64,000 bases of DNA from Streptomyces sp. CNH099. GTDB taxonomy: Bacteria; Actinomycetota; Actinomycetes; Streptomycetales; Streptomycetaceae. Below the pieces are notes generated by a model, which worked only from the letters and a program-made list of their open reading frames with translations, did no database searches and was not told the DNA's origin. Below, piece after piece: positions 48,836 to 58,101 of this stretch; within the stretch, counting starts at the first letter, position 1; each line of letters opens with the position of its first letter. Position numbers and translations under genes: made by a program. The stretch is taken from the NCBI GenBank assembly GCA_000514715.1, contig AZWL01000019.1:182-64181 (forward strand). Reading direction: 5' to 3'.

Positions 48836-49273
48836 ATGCTGACACGCATCGACCACATCGGAATCGCCTGTCACGACCTTGACCGGACCGTCGAGTTCTA
48901 CCGCGCCACCTACGGCTTCGAGGTGTTCCACACCGAGGTCAACGAGGAGCAGGGTGTCCGCGAGGCCATGCTGAAGATCAACGAGACGTCCGACGGCGGC
49001 GCCTCGTACCTGCAGCTGCTCGAACCGATCCGCGAGGACTCCGCCGTCGGCAAGTGGCTGGCGAAGAACGGCGAGGGCGTCCACCACATCGCCTTCGGCA
49101 CCGCGGACGTCGACGCGGACGCCGCCGGCATCCGCGACAAGGGCGTACGCGTCCTCTACGACGAGCCGCGGCGCGGCTCGATGGGCTCGCGGATCACCTT
49201 CCTCCATCCCAAGGACTGCCACGGCGTGCTGACAGAATTGGTCACTTCGGCACCGGCCTCGGGCGCACACTGA
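48836..49273 (+). CDS. mce: Methylmalonyl-CoA epimerase
   Basis: A 145-residue vicinal-oxygen-chelate enzyme interconverting (2R)- and (2S)-methylmalonyl-CoA. The four metal ligands are visible: His7 in TRIDHIGIACHDL, Gln in SYLQLLEPI, His in EGVHHIAFGTADV and Glu near the end in LTELVTS. It is of standard family length. I prefer the ATG at 48836; a GTG two codons earlier (48830) is also possible, and neither has a strong ribosome site. It is divergent from the thiolase gene and lies directly before scy, as I recall for SCO5398. Confidence 0.95.
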   Translation: MLTRIDHIGIACHDLDRTVEFYRATYGFEVFHTEVNEEQGVREAMLKINETSDGGASYLQLLEPIREDSAVGKWLAKNGEGVHHIAFGTADVDADAAGIRDKGVRVLYDEPRRGSMGSRITFLHPKDCHGVLTELVTSAPASGAH

Positions 49274-49299
49274 CCTTTGATTCGCATGGCCGGTAGAGT
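49270..49299 (+). promoter_or_regulatory. Candidate scy promoter
   Basis: CTGACC (49270-49275) and TAGAGT (49294-49299) are 18 bp apart, in the gap between mce and scy. This would give a leader of about 110 nt before the GTG. Confidence 0.4.
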
Positions 49300-49414
49300 G
49301 CAGGGGGCCGCCCGCGTCCTGGGCGGCCCGATCATCTGAGACCATCGACACCAGCACACGCCATCAGCCATTGCCAGCAGGCAGAAACGACCCGGGGACG
49401 GATGGGACCGCGCA

Positions 49415-52400
49415 GTGCGGGGCTACGACCGCTACGAGCCTGACGCCGTGATGGACGGGCTCTCGCAGTTCGAGGCCGAGATCGAGCGGCTGAAGAAGGA
49501 GCGGGAGAAGGCCGTCCAGCACGCCGAGGACCTCGGCTATCAGGTCGAGGTGCTCCGTGCCAAGCTGCACGAGGCGCGCCGCGGGATCGGCGCCCGCGGC
49601 TCCTTCGAGAGCGCCGGCCACCAGGCCGAGCAGCTGCTGCGCAACGCCCAGGCCCAGGCCGACCAGATGCGCGCCGACGTCGAGCGCGAGCTGCGCGACG
49701 CCCGCGCCCAGGCGCAGCGGCTGCTGCAGGAGCACGCGGAGCGCCAGGCCCGGATGGAGGCCGACCTGCACGCCGAGGCGATCGCCCGGCGGCAGCGGCT
49801 GGACGAGGAGCTGGCCGAGCGCCGCACCACCGTCGAGACCCACGTCAACGAGAACGTCTCCTGGGCCGAGCAGCTGCGCTCCCGTACCGAGGCGCAGGCC
49901 CGCCGGCTGATGGACGAGACCAGGACCGAGGCGGACCGGCTCATCGCCGCCGCCCGGGCCGAGGCACAGCGCCAGGCCGAGCAGGTACGCCAGCGCGTCG
50001 GCAGCGAGGCGGAGGCCGCCCGGGCCGAGGCCGAGGACCTGCTGCGGCGCGCCCGTGCCGACGCCGAGCGGCTGCTGAACGCCGCGTCCACCCAGGCCGA
50101 GGAGGCCACCACCCACGCCGAGCAGCTGCGCAGCTCCTCGGCCGGGGAGGCGGAGGAGGCCCGCCGGGAGGCGGCGGAGGCGCAGCGCCGGGCGGAGGAG
50201 AAGCTGGCCGAGGCCGACTCCGCGCTGCGCGCCGCACGCACCGAGGCGGACCGGCTGGTGGCGCAGGCCGAGGAGACGGCGACCAAGAAGATCGCCGAGA
50301 CCGAGGCCGGCGCGGACCAGCGGATGCGGACGACGCGCAACGAGATCGCCCGGCTGGTCGGCGAGGCCACCAAGGAGGCCGAGGCGATCAAGGCGGAGGC
50401 GGAGCAGCTGCGGGCCGACGCCCGTACGCAGGCCGAGGCCCTGATCGCGGAGGCGGAGGAGACCGCCCGTACGCGCTCCGCGGAGGACAGCGCGAACGCC
50501 ATCGCCAAGGCCGCCAAGACCGCCGAGGACGTGCTCACCAAGGCGTCGAAGCAGGCCGAGGACACCACCCGGGCCGCCGGCGAGGAGGCCGACCGGATCC
50601 GCCGGGAGGCGGAGGCGGAGGCCGAGCGGCTGCGGGACGAGGCCGCGGCGGCGGCCGAGCAGCTCAAGGGTGCGGCCAAGGACGACACCGAGGAGTTCCG
50701 GGCCAAGACGGTCGAGCTGCAGGGTGAGGCCCGGCGGCTGCGCGACGAGGCCGAGCAGCTGCGCACGGAGGCCACCGCCGAGGGCGAGCGGCTCCGCGGC
50801 GAGGCCCGCCGGGACGCGGTCGCGCAGATCGAGGAGGCGGCGAAGTCCGCCGAGGAGCTGCTGGCCAAAGCCGGCACGGACGCCGAGGAGCTGCGCGAGG
50901 CCGCGACGGCCGAGGGCGAGCGGGTGCGCGGCGAGGCCGCCGAGCGGGCCGCGACGCTGCGCGAGCGGGCCGAGGAGGCGCTGGCCAAGGCCCGGACCGA
51001 GGCCGACGAGCTGCGCGCCGAGGGCGAGGCGCAGGCCGAGAAGATCACCGAGGCGGCGGCGGAGGCCGCCCGGAGGACCCGTACGGAGGCCGACGAGGCC
51101 GTCGCCGCGCGCCGGGCCGAGGTGCAGACGGAGCTGGACCGGCTGCAGCAGGAGGCGACCGACCGGGTCACGGCCGCCGACGAGGCGCTGGCGGAGGCCC
51201 GCGGCGAGGCGGAGCGGATCCGCCGGGAGGCCGCGGAGGAGACCGAGCGGCTGCGCACGGAGGCCGCGGAGCGGCTGCGCACGCTCCAGCAGCAGGCCCA
51301 GGCCGAGGCGACCCGGATGCGCGAGGAGGCCGCCACCGAGACGGCCGCCGCCCGCGCCGAGGCCGAGGCCGCCGCCCAGCGGCTGCACGAGGACGCCACC
51401 GGCGAGTCCGAGCGGGTGCGCCGCGAGGCCCAGGAGGCCGCGGACCGGACCCGCTCCGAGGCGGCGGCCGCCGCCGAGCGGCTGGGGACGCAGGCGCAGG
51501 AGGCGCTGACCGCCGCGCAGGAGGAGGCCGCGCGCCGGCGGCGCGAGGCCGAGGAGCTGCTGACCGCCGCCCGCGGCGAGGCGGAGCGCGAGCGCACCCA
51601 GGCCACCCGGCAGGCAGAGGAGCTGCTGGCCGCCGCGCGCAAGCGGGTCGAGGAGGCGCAGGCCGAGGCCGCCCGGGTCACCGAGGAGGCGGAGGGACGG
51701 GCGCGCGAGCTGGTGGCCGCGGCCGAGCAGACGGCCCAGCAGGTGCGGGACTCCGTCAGCGACCTGCGGTCGCAGGCGGAGGAGGAGATCGCGGGGCTGC
51801 GCTCGGCCGCGGAGCACGCCGCCGCGACGCTGCGCCGGGAGACCAGGGAAGAGACGGACGCGGCCAAGGAGTTGGCGGAGCAGACCGTCAACGAGGCGCT
51901 AGCAGAGGCCGATCAGCTGCGTACCGAGGCGGAGCGCGTCCGGGACGAGTCCCGCAGCGACGCCGCGAAGCGCCGTACGGACGCCGCGGAGCAGGCCGAC
52001 AAGCTGGTCCAGAAGGCGCACGACGAGGCGACCCGGGCCACCGCGGCGGCCGAGGAGCAGGCCGACGTGATGGTCGCCGCCGCCCGCAAGGAGTCCGACC
52101 GGCTGGTGCGCGACGCCACCGCGGAGGCCGGCGGGCTGGTGGAGAAGGCCCGCTCGGACGCCGACCGGCTGCTGGAGGAGGCCCGCCGGGACTCCGCCGC
52201 GATCCGCGAGCGCGCCGAGGAGCTGCGGACCCGCACCGAGGCCGAGACCGACGAACTGCACGACCGCGCCCGGCGGGAGGCCGCGGAGGCCACCAGGGCG
52301 GCGGGCGAGCGGGTCGACAAGCTGGTCGCCGCCGCCCACGAGCAGCTCAACTCGGCCGAGACGCGCGCCGAGCGGATGCTCGCGGACGCCAAGGGCGAGG

Positions 52401-52807
52401 CGGGCAAGGTCCGTATCGCCGCGGTCAAGAAGGCGGAGGGGCTGCTCAAGGAGGCGGAGCAGAAGCAGGCCGAGGCGTTCGACGCGGCCGAGCGGACGAA
52501 GGCCGAGGCGCGCGCCGAGGCCAAGCGGATGGTCGACGAGGGCCGCCGCGAGCTGGAGTTGATCACCCGCAGACGGGAGGACATCAACGCGGAGATCTCC
52601 CGCGTGCAGGACGTCCTCGAAGCCCTGGAGTCCTTCGAGGGCCCCGGGGCCCTCGGGGCCAACGGCAAGGACGCCAAGGACGGCAAGGACGGCAAGGACG
52701 GCAAGAACAGCCAGGTCAACAAGGGGAAGGACGGCGGCGGGAAGGCACCCGCGGCCGCCGCGGCCCGGTCCGGGGGGAAGCAGTCCGGTGGCAGACCACT
52801 CGATTGA
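49415..52807 (+). CDS. scy: Scy, giant coiled-coil polarity (polarisome) protein
   Basis: A 1130-residue, nearly all-helical coiled coil. The N-terminus, MRGYDRYEPDAVMDGLSQFE, resembles the DivIVA membrane/curvature-type start, and about 1050 residues of Ala/Glu/Arg-rich repeats with an 11-residue (hendecad-like) rhythm follow. A short Lys/Asp/Gly tail (DGKDGKDGKDGKN) and a basic end close it. Scy organises the tip-organising centre with DivIVA and FilP and sets branch points, according to published S. coelicolor work. That protein is longer (about 1326 residues by memory), so this orthologue has fewer repeats. The GTG is the only sensible start. filP follows 103 bp later. Confidence 0.93.
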   Translation: MRGYDRYEPDAVMDGLSQFEAEIERLKKEREKAVQHAEDLGYQVEVLRAKLHEARRGIGARGSFESAGHQAEQLLRNAQAQADQMRADVERELRDARAQAQRLLQEHAERQARMEADLHAEAIARRQRLDEELAERRTTVETHVNENVSWAEQLRSRTEAQARRLMDETRTEADRLIAAARAEAQRQAEQVRQRVGSEAEAARAEAEDLLRRARADAERLLNAASTQAEEATTHAEQLRSSSAGEAEEARREAAEAQRRAEEKLAEADSALRAARTEADRLVAQAEETATKKIAETEAGADQRMRTTRNEIARLVGEATKEAEAIKAEAEQLRADARTQAEALIAEAEETARTRSAEDSANAIAKAAKTAEDVLTKASKQAEDTTRAAGEEADRIRREAEAEAERLRDEAAAAAEQLKGAAKDDTEEFRAKTVELQGEARRLRDEAEQLRTEATAEGERLRGEARRDAVAQIEEAAKSAEELLAKAGTDAEELREAATAEGERVRGEAAERAATLRERAEEALAKARTEADELRAEGEAQAEKITEAAAEAARRTRTEADEAVAARRAEVQTELDRLQQEATDRVTAADEALAEARGEAERIRREAAEETERLRTEAAERLRTLQQQAQAEATRMREEAATETAAARAEAEAAAQRLHEDATGESERVRREAQEAADRTRSEAAAAAERLGTQAQEALTAAQEEAARRRREAEELLTAARGEAERERTQATRQAEELLAAARKRVEEAQAEAARVTEEAEGRARELVAAAEQTAQQVRDSVSDLRSQAEEEIAGLRSAAEHAAATLRRETREETDAAKELAEQTVNEALAEADQLRTEAERVRDESRSDAAKRRTDAAEQADKLVQKAHDEATRATAAAEEQADVMVAAARKESDRLVRDATAEAGGLVEKARSDADRLLEEARRDSAAIRERAEELRTRTEAETDELHDRARREAAEATRAAGERVDKLVAAAHEQLNSAETRAERMLADAKGEAGKVRIAAVKKAEGLLKEAEQKQAEAFDAAERTKAEARAEAKRMVDEGRRELELITRRREDINAEISRVQDVLEALESFEGPGALGANGKDAKDGKDGKDGKNSQVNKGKDGGGKAPAAAAARSGGKQSGGRPLD

Positions 52808-52910
52808 GCGGACATTCTCCAGATCAAACCGGGATTGACGCTGTGACACGCCGTCAGCACCCCTAGGATTCCCCTTATCACCTCACTCGGTCTCTTTCGA
52901 CAGGAACCCC

Positions 52911-53846
52911 ATGAGCGACACTGCCAACCCCTTCGGTTTCGAGTTCGCAAGGCGCGGATACGACCGCGAGCAGGTGGACGAACGGATCACCAAGCTCGTA
53001 GCCGACCGCGACAGTGCTCTCTCCCGCATCACCTCCCTTGAGAAGCGCATCGAGGAACTCCACCTCGAGACGCAGAACGCGCAGGCGCAGATCGCCGACT
53101 CCGAGCCGTCGTACGCCGGCCTCGGCGCCCGGGTCGAGAAGATCCTGCGGCTCGCCGAGGAGGAGGCCAAGGACCTGCGCGACGAGGCCCGCCGCGCCGC
53201 CGACCAGCACCGCGAACTGGCCGAGTCGGCCGCACAGCAGGTGCGCAACGACGCCGAGGCCTTCGCCGCCGAGCGCAAGACCAAGGCGGAGGACGAGGGC
53301 GCCAGCATCGTCGAGAAGGCGAAGGGCGAGGCCGCCGGCCTGCGCGCCGAGGCGCAGAAGGACGCGCAGTCCAAGCGCGAGGAGGCGGACACCCTCTTCG
53401 AGGAGACCCGCGCCAAGGCCGCCCAGGCCGCCGCGGACTTCGAGACCAACCTCGCCAAGCGCCGCGAGCAGTCCGAGCGCGACCTCGCCTCCCGCCAGGC
53501 CAAGGCCGAGAAGCGGCTGGCGGAGATCGAGCACCGGGCCGAGCAGCTGCGCCTGGAGGCCGAGAAGCTGCGCACCGACGCCGAGCGCCGCGCCCGGCAG
53601 ACCGTGGAGACCGCGCAGCGCCAGTCCGAGGACATCGTGGCCGACGCCAACCAGAAGGCCGAGCGGATCCGCAGCGAGTCCGAGCGCGAGCTGGCGGCGC
53701 TCACCAACCGCCGCGACAGCATCAACGCCCAGCTGACCAACGTCCGCGAGATGCTGGCCACGCTGACCGGCGCGCAGGTCGCCGCCCAGGCGACGGGCGA
53801 GGAGGTCGAGGACAAGCCGGGCGTGCCCGCCCAGCAGACCCGCTGA
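52911..53846 (+). CDS. filP: FilP, intermediate-filament-like cytoskeletal protein
   Basis: A 311-residue coiled-coil protein, the same length as known FilP (310). The N-terminus NPFGFEFARRGYDREQVDER carries a GYDxxxVD motif shared with DivIVA-type proteins and with the start of Scy. Residues about 30-290 are heptad-rich (ITKLVADRDSALSRITSLEK to REMLATLTG). FilP forms filament networks behind hyphal tips, interacts with Scy and DivIVA, and affects cell stiffness. It was once called a cellulose-binding protein. GACAGGAAC before the ATG is a weak ribosome site. A TAGGAT box lies about 45 bp upstream. A strong terminator follows. Confidence 0.94.
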   Translation: MSDTANPFGFEFARRGYDREQVDERITKLVADRDSALSRITSLEKRIEELHLETQNAQAQIADSEPSYAGLGARVEKILRLAEEEAKDLRDEARRAADQHRELAESAAQQVRNDAEAFAAERKTKAEDEGASIVEKAKGEAAGLRAEAQKDAQSKREEADTLFEETRAKAAQAAADFETNLAKRREQSERDLASRQAKAEKRLAEIEHRAEQLRLEAEKLRTDAERRARQTVETAQRQSEDIVADANQKAERIRSESERELAALTNRRDSINAQLTNVREMLATLTGAQVAAQATGEEVEDKPGVPAQQTR

Positions 53847-53853
53847 CGCGGGT

Positions 53854-53884
53854 ACGGCCGGGCGGGTGACGCCCGCCCGGCCGT
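53854..53884 (+). terminator. Rho-independent-like terminator after filP
   Basis: A perfect 13-bp stem (ACGGCCGGGCGGG, 53854-53866, and its complement 53872-53884) with a TGACG loop begins 7 bp after the filP stop. Confidence 0.8.
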
Positions 53885-54002
53885 CCGGCTGGTCGCTCTG
53901 CCGGTTCCCGGCGCCCTCCGCCCATCGCGGAGGGCGCTGCTCCGCTTGTGTCGATTGCGCCCAGGAGATGCGCGCGCTCCCGTCGCCGCCTAGGGTTGGC
54001 GC

Positions 54003-55025
54003 ATGATCGAACTGGAGGGGCTCACCAAGCGGTATGGCGACAAGCTCGCCGTGGACCATCTGACCTTCCAGGTGCGCCCGGGGATGATCACCGGTTTTCT
54101 GGGGCCGAACGGCGCCGGCAAGTCGACGACGATGCGCATGATGCTCGACCTCGACAACCCCACGGCGGGCTCGGTCCGCATCGACGGCAAGCACTACCGC
54201 GACCTGCAGGAACCGCTGAAGTACATCGGCGCGCTGCTGGACGCGAAGAACATGCACGGCGGCCGCAGCGCATACCACAACCTGCTGTGCCTGGCGCAGA
54301 GCAACCGCATCCCGGCCTCCCGGGTGGCGGAGGTGCTCGACACCGTCGGGCTGACGGCGGTGGCGAAGAAGAAGTCCAAGGGCTTCTCGCTCGGCATGGG
54401 CCAGCGCCTCGGCATCGCGTACGCCCTGCTCGGCGACCCCGAGATCCTGATGTTCGACGAGCCGGTGAACGGGCTGGACCCCGAGGGCATCCACTGGATC
54501 CGGAACCTGATGAAGAGTCTGGCCGCCCAGGGCCGCACGGTCTTCGTCTCCAGCCACCTGATGAGCGAGATGGCGCTGACCGCCGACCACCTCATCGTCA
54601 TCGGCCAGGGCAAACTGCTCGCCGACACCTCGATGGCCGGGTTCATCCGGGAGAACTCGCGGTCGTACGTGCGTGTACGCACCCCGCAGCCCGAGCAGTT
54701 CAAGGACGCCGCGAGCGCCGCCGGCCTGTCCGTCAGCCTGCGCGAGGACGGCTCGTTCGAGATCGAGGGCGCCGACATGGCCGAGCCGGTCGGCGAGCTG
54801 GCCGCGCAGCACCGGGTGACGCTGCACCAGCTGAGCCCGCAACAGGCCTCCCTGGAGGAGGCGTTCATGCAGATGACCGCCCAGGCGGTCGAGTACCACG
54901 CCCACAATCTGAACGACCCGGGCGCCGCCGCGGCGGCCGCGCAGGCGGACCCGCCGCTCGCGCAGAACGCGCCGCCCGCGCCGGGGCAGCAGGGGCAGGG
55001 TCCGCAGTGGGGCAAGGGAGACTGA
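54003..55025 (+). CDS. ABC transporter ATP-binding protein, pair 1
   Basis: A 340-residue ATPase of the drug/antibiotic exporter (DrrA-like) group. Walker A reads FLGPNGAGKSTTMRMMLDLD, the signature region FSLGMGQRLGIAYALLG, and Walker B EILMFDEPVNGLDPEG. Here the usual LSGGQ is LGMGQ, as in many actinobacterial exporters. After residue 220 comes a C-terminal DrrA-type domain and a Pro/Gln/Gly-rich tail. TAGGGT ends 6 nt before the ATG, so the transcript may be leaderless. The permease gene follows 5 bp later. The substrate is unknown. Confidence 0.94.
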   Translation: MIELEGLTKRYGDKLAVDHLTFQVRPGMITGFLGPNGAGKSTTMRMMLDLDNPTAGSVRIDGKHYRDLQEPLKYIGALLDAKNMHGGRSAYHNLLCLAQSNRIPASRVAEVLDTVGLTAVAKKKSKGFSLGMGQRLGIAYALLGDPEILMFDEPVNGLDPEGIHWIRNLMKSLAAQGRTVFVSSHLMSEMALTADHLIVIGQGKLLADTSMAGFIRENSRSYVRVRTPQPEQFKDAASAAGLSVSLREDGSFEIEGADMAEPVGELAAQHRVTLHQLSPQQASLEEAFMQMTAQAVEYHAHNLNDPGAAAAAAQADPPLAQNAPPAPGQQGQGPQWGKGD

Positions 55026-55030
55026 CGGCC

Positions 55031-55810
55031 ATGGCAGCACCCTCGGCAGTGCTCAAGTCGGAGTGGACGAAGGTACGCACGGTCAGCTCCACGATGTGGA
55101 CGCTGGCCGCCGCGCTGGTCCTCACCGCCGCGGTGGGCGCGCTCCTGTCCGGCGTCATGAACGCCACGTACGACGACCTCTCGCGCGCCGAGCAGCTCAC
55201 CTTCGACCCGACCCTGGTGAGCTTCTTCGGCATGATGCTCGGCCAGCTGGCGATGGTCGTCTTCGGCGTCCTCGTCGTCAGCACGGAGTACAGCTCCGGC
55301 ATGATCCGGACTTCGCTGGCCGCGGTGCCGCAGCGGGCCGCGTTCTACGTCTCGAAGGTCGTCGTCGCCACCCTGCTCGCCCTGGTCGTCGGACTGCTCA
55401 CCAGCTTCGTCACGTTCTTCGTCGGGCAGGCCCTGCTCGGCGACCACAGCGCGTCGATCACCGACGACAACGTGCTGCGGGCCGTCATCGGCGCCGGGCT
55501 CTACATGACGGTGATCACGATGTTCTCCATGGGCGTCGCCGCCATGCTGCGCAGCACGGTGCTCTCGCTCGGTCTGCTGATGGCGTTCTTCTTCCTCATC
55601 TCCTCGATCCTGGCCGGCGTCCCGGCCACGCGGGACGTCGCGCGGTACCTGCCGGACCAGGCGGGCTCGGCGGTCATGCAGGTGGTGCCGGGTGCGCTGG
55701 ACAGCGACAAGCTGCCGTACGGGCCGTGGGGCGGCTTCGGCATCATGTGCGCCTGGGCGGCGGCGGCGCTGATCGGCGGGTACGCCGTGCTGAAGAAGCG
55801 CGACGCCTGA
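55031..55810 (+). CDS. ABC transporter permease, pair 1 (ABC-2 type)
   Basis: A 259-residue membrane protein with six hydrophobic segments. It starts AAPSAVLKSEWTKVRTVSST, the LKSEWTK(I/V)RSxxST motif common to actinobacterial ABC-2 permeases, and ends GGYAVLKKRDA. GVLVVSTEYSSGMIRTSLAA is the conserved cytoplasmic loop. It pairs with the ATPase 5 bp upstream. It is paralogous to the permease at 57080-58033 across its whole length. Confidence 0.92.
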   Translation: MAAPSAVLKSEWTKVRTVSSTMWTLAAALVLTAAVGALLSGVMNATYDDLSRAEQLTFDPTLVSFFGMMLGQLAMVVFGVLVVSTEYSSGMIRTSLAAVPQRAAFYVSKVVVATLLALVVGLLTSFVTFFVGQALLGDHSASITDDNVLRAVIGAGLYMTVITMFSMGVAAMLRSTVLSLGLLMAFFFLISSILAGVPATRDVARYLPDQAGSAVMQVVPGALDSDKLPYGPWGGFGIMCAWAAAALIGGYAVLKKRDA

Positions 55811-55937
55811 CGGCCGGCGCGCGGCTCCCCGCGGTCCGGCGGACTGCCCGCCGGGAACCGGAGGCGTCCCGATAGCCTCTTAGCCTCAAGGGGGGCGGGA
55901 GCGACCACGTGCCCCCGTGTCCGACGCAGGGGGCCAC

Positions 55938-57083
55938 ATGATCGAAGCACGGGGTCTGACGAAGACCTACGGCGCGAAGACCGCCGTGTACAACCTTTCC
56001 TTCACCGTCCAGCCCGGGCTCATCACCGGCTTCGTCGGCCCCAACGGGGCCGGCAAGTCGACGACGATGCGGATGATCCTGGGGCTGGACGAGCCGAGCA
56101 GCGGCACCGTCACCGTGGGCGGGCACCCGTACCGCAAGCTGCCCAACGCCCCGCGCCAGGTCGGCGCCCTGCTGGACGCCAAGGCCGTGCACGGCGGCCG
56201 CAGCGCCCGCAACCACCTGCGCTGCGTGGCCCAGCTCTCCGGCATCCCGCAGCGCCGCGTCGACGAGGTCCTCGACGTCGTCGGCCTGCGCGAGGTCGCG
56301 GGCCGCCGCTCCAAGGGCTTCTCGCTGGGCATGGGCCAGCGCCTCGGCATCGCCGGCGCGCTCCTGGGCGACCCGCAGATCCTCCTCTTCGACGAGCCGG
56401 TCAACGGCCTCGACCCCGAGGGCATCCTGTGGATCCGCAACCTGATGAAGAAGCTGGCGAGCGAGGGCCGCACGATCTTCGTCTCCAGCCACCTGATGAG
56501 CGAGATGGCGCTGACCGCCGACCACCTCGTCGTCATCGGCCGCGGCCAGCTCATGGCCGACATGAGCGTGCGGGACTTCATCAACACCCACTCGGCGAGC
56601 TTCGCCCGGGTCCGGGTGCCCGACGGGGAGCAGGGGCAGCGGGCAAAGCTGACGGCCGCCCTCACCGAGCACGGCGGGCAGGTGCAGCCGGAGGACGACG
56701 GGGCGCTGCGCGTCGCCGGGCTGCCGCTGCCGCGCATCAGCGACCTGGCGCACGACGCGGGCGTCCGGCTCTGGGAGCTGTCGCCGCACGAGGCGTCGCT
56801 GGAGGAGGCGTACATGCGGATGACGCAGGGCGCCGTGGACTTCCGGTCCACCGTCGACCAGCGCAGCGGCCTGCAGCAGCCGGCGGGCCCGGTGCCCCCG
56901 CAGGGGTACGCGGCCCCCGCGCCCGGCTACGCGCCGCCCGCGGCCGCGCCGGGGGCGCCCCCGGTGCAGCCGGGCTACGCCCCGGCCGCGCCGCAGGGCT
57001 ACGCCCCGCCGCCCCCGGCCCCGCCGCACGCCCCGGCCGGCGCCGCCGCTCCCGCCCCGCGCGAAGGTGAGGCCCCCCGATGA
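55938..57083 (+). CDS. ABC transporter ATP-binding protein, pair 2, with Pro-rich tail
   Basis: A 381-residue ATPase closely related to pair 1. Walker A is FVGPNGAGKSTTMRMILGLD, the signature region FSLGMGQRLGIAGALLG, and Walker B QILLFDEPVNGLDPEG. From about residue 310 it has a low-complexity tail of Pro, Ala, Gly and Tyr with repeated GYAPP-type units. The ATG at 55938 follows AGGGGG by 5 nt; a GTG at 55917 is less likely. Its stop overlaps the permease start (ATGA). Tandem duplication of the pair-1 unit is the simplest origin. Confidence 0.93.
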   Translation: MIEARGLTKTYGAKTAVYNLSFTVQPGLITGFVGPNGAGKSTTMRMILGLDEPSSGTVTVGGHPYRKLPNAPRQVGALLDAKAVHGGRSARNHLRCVAQLSGIPQRRVDEVLDVVGLREVAGRRSKGFSLGMGQRLGIAGALLGDPQILLFDEPVNGLDPEGILWIRNLMKKLASEGRTIFVSSHLMSEMALTADHLVVIGRGQLMADMSVRDFINTHSASFARVRVPDGEQGQRAKLTAALTEHGGQVQPEDDGALRVAGLPLPRISDLAHDAGVRLWELSPHEASLEEAYMRMTQGAVDFRSTVDQRSGLQQPAGPVPPQGYAAPAPGYAPPAAAPGAPPVQPGYAPAAPQGYAPPPPAPPHAPAGAAAPAPREGEAPR

Positions 57084-58033
57084 GCTACCCGCCGCAGCCC
57101 TCCGCCCCCGCCCCCGGCGCGCCCCCGGTCCCGGGCGCCGCTCCCGGCGCCGCGCCGCCCGTCCCGCCGCCCCCGGGCGGCGGCTACTCGTCGCCGATCC
57201 CGATCGTCAGGACGCATCTGGGCCACGCCTTCGCCTCCGAGTGGACCAAGATCCGCTCGGTGCGCTCCACGATGTGGACGCTGGGCATCATGCTCGTGCT
57301 CGTCGTCGGCGTCGGCTTCCTCATCGCGCTGGCGATGGCCACCGACGACTGGGTCGGCGCCCCGCTGCTGTCCGGCGGCCTCTTCGGCCTGATGCTCGGC
57401 CAGATCTGCATCGTCACGCTGGGCGTGCTGGTGATCACCTCCGAGTACGGCACGGGCATGATCCGTACCACGCTGACGGCCTCGCCGCAGCGCTGGCGGG
57501 TGCTGGCGGCCAAGGCCGTGGTGTTCTTCGTGCTCGCCTTCGTCCTGACCACCGTGGCGTGCGCGATCACCGCGGTGATCCACTCGTCGGTCCTGAGCGG
57601 CCAGACCGTGCCGGAGTACGAGTACGACGACCCGATGTTCAAGGACTCGATCTCCGACAGCGGCGAGCTGGTCGCCACCGGCGGGCAGTGGTTCGACGCC
57701 ACCGTGGGCGCCGCGCTGTACGTGTCGCTGCTCGGCCTGCTCGCGCTGGCCGTGGGCGCGATCCTGCGGCACTCCGCGGGGGCCATCACCACGATGGTGG
57801 GCTTCATCCTGCTGCCGCTGATCATCGCGCTGTTCATGCAGGCCGAGAGCCTGAAGGAGGTCCAGCGCAAGCTGATCGAGTACTCCCCGCTCAGCGGCCT
57901 GGCCTCGCTCTTCGGCATCCCGTTCTTCGAGGACGGGGCGGTCGGCGGCTGGGGGCTGCTCAGCCTGCTGGCGGCGGTCACCGGCGGGATGCTCCTCCTG
58001 GCGTTCGCGCTGCTGTCGAAGCGCGACGTCTAG
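57080..58033 (+). CDS. ABC transporter permease, pair 2, with Pro-rich N-terminus
   Basis: A 317-residue ABC-2 type permease. The first about 35 residues are a Pro/Gly/Ala-rich stretch (PPQPSAPAPGAPPVPGAAPG) of the same composition as the tail of its ATPase. FASEWTKIRSVRSTMWTLGI then begins six membrane segments. LVITSEYGTGMIRTTLTASP is the conserved loop, and the C-terminus LLSKRDV matches pair 1. A larger loop after segment three (PEYEYDDPMFKDSISDSGEL) is absent from pair 1. It overlaps the ATPase stop by 4 bp. Confidence 0.92.
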   Translation: MSYPPQPSAPAPGAPPVPGAAPGAAPPVPPPPGGGYSSPIPIVRTHLGHAFASEWTKIRSVRSTMWTLGIMLVLVVGVGFLIALAMATDDWVGAPLLSGGLFGLMLGQICIVTLGVLVITSEYGTGMIRTTLTASPQRWRVLAAKAVVFFVLAFVLTTVACAITAVIHSSVLSGQTVPEYEYDDPMFKDSISDSGELVATGGQWFDATVGAALYVSLLGLLALAVGAILRHSAGAITTMVGFILLPLIIALFMQAESLKEVQRKLIEYSPLSGLASLFGIPFFEDGAVGGWGLLSLLAAVTGGMLLLAFALLSKRDV

Positions 58034-58101
58034 CCGGACGGCGGCCGGGGGGGTACGGCCGCGGGCCGCGCCCCCGCCGCCCCGGACAACCCGGCCGCCG
58101 C

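Noticed and set aside
49600..52600. Repetitive DNA that might suggest a CRISPR array or tandem repeat element
   Set aside because: The repeats are degenerate, follow the codon frame and the 11-residue coiled-coil rhythm of Scy. There are no constant repeats with unique spacers.
49364..52849. Long minus-strand frames opposite scy
   Set aside because: Leu/Gly/Arg repeats mirror the Ala/Glu/Arg coiled-coil codons of scy. No start context or domain.
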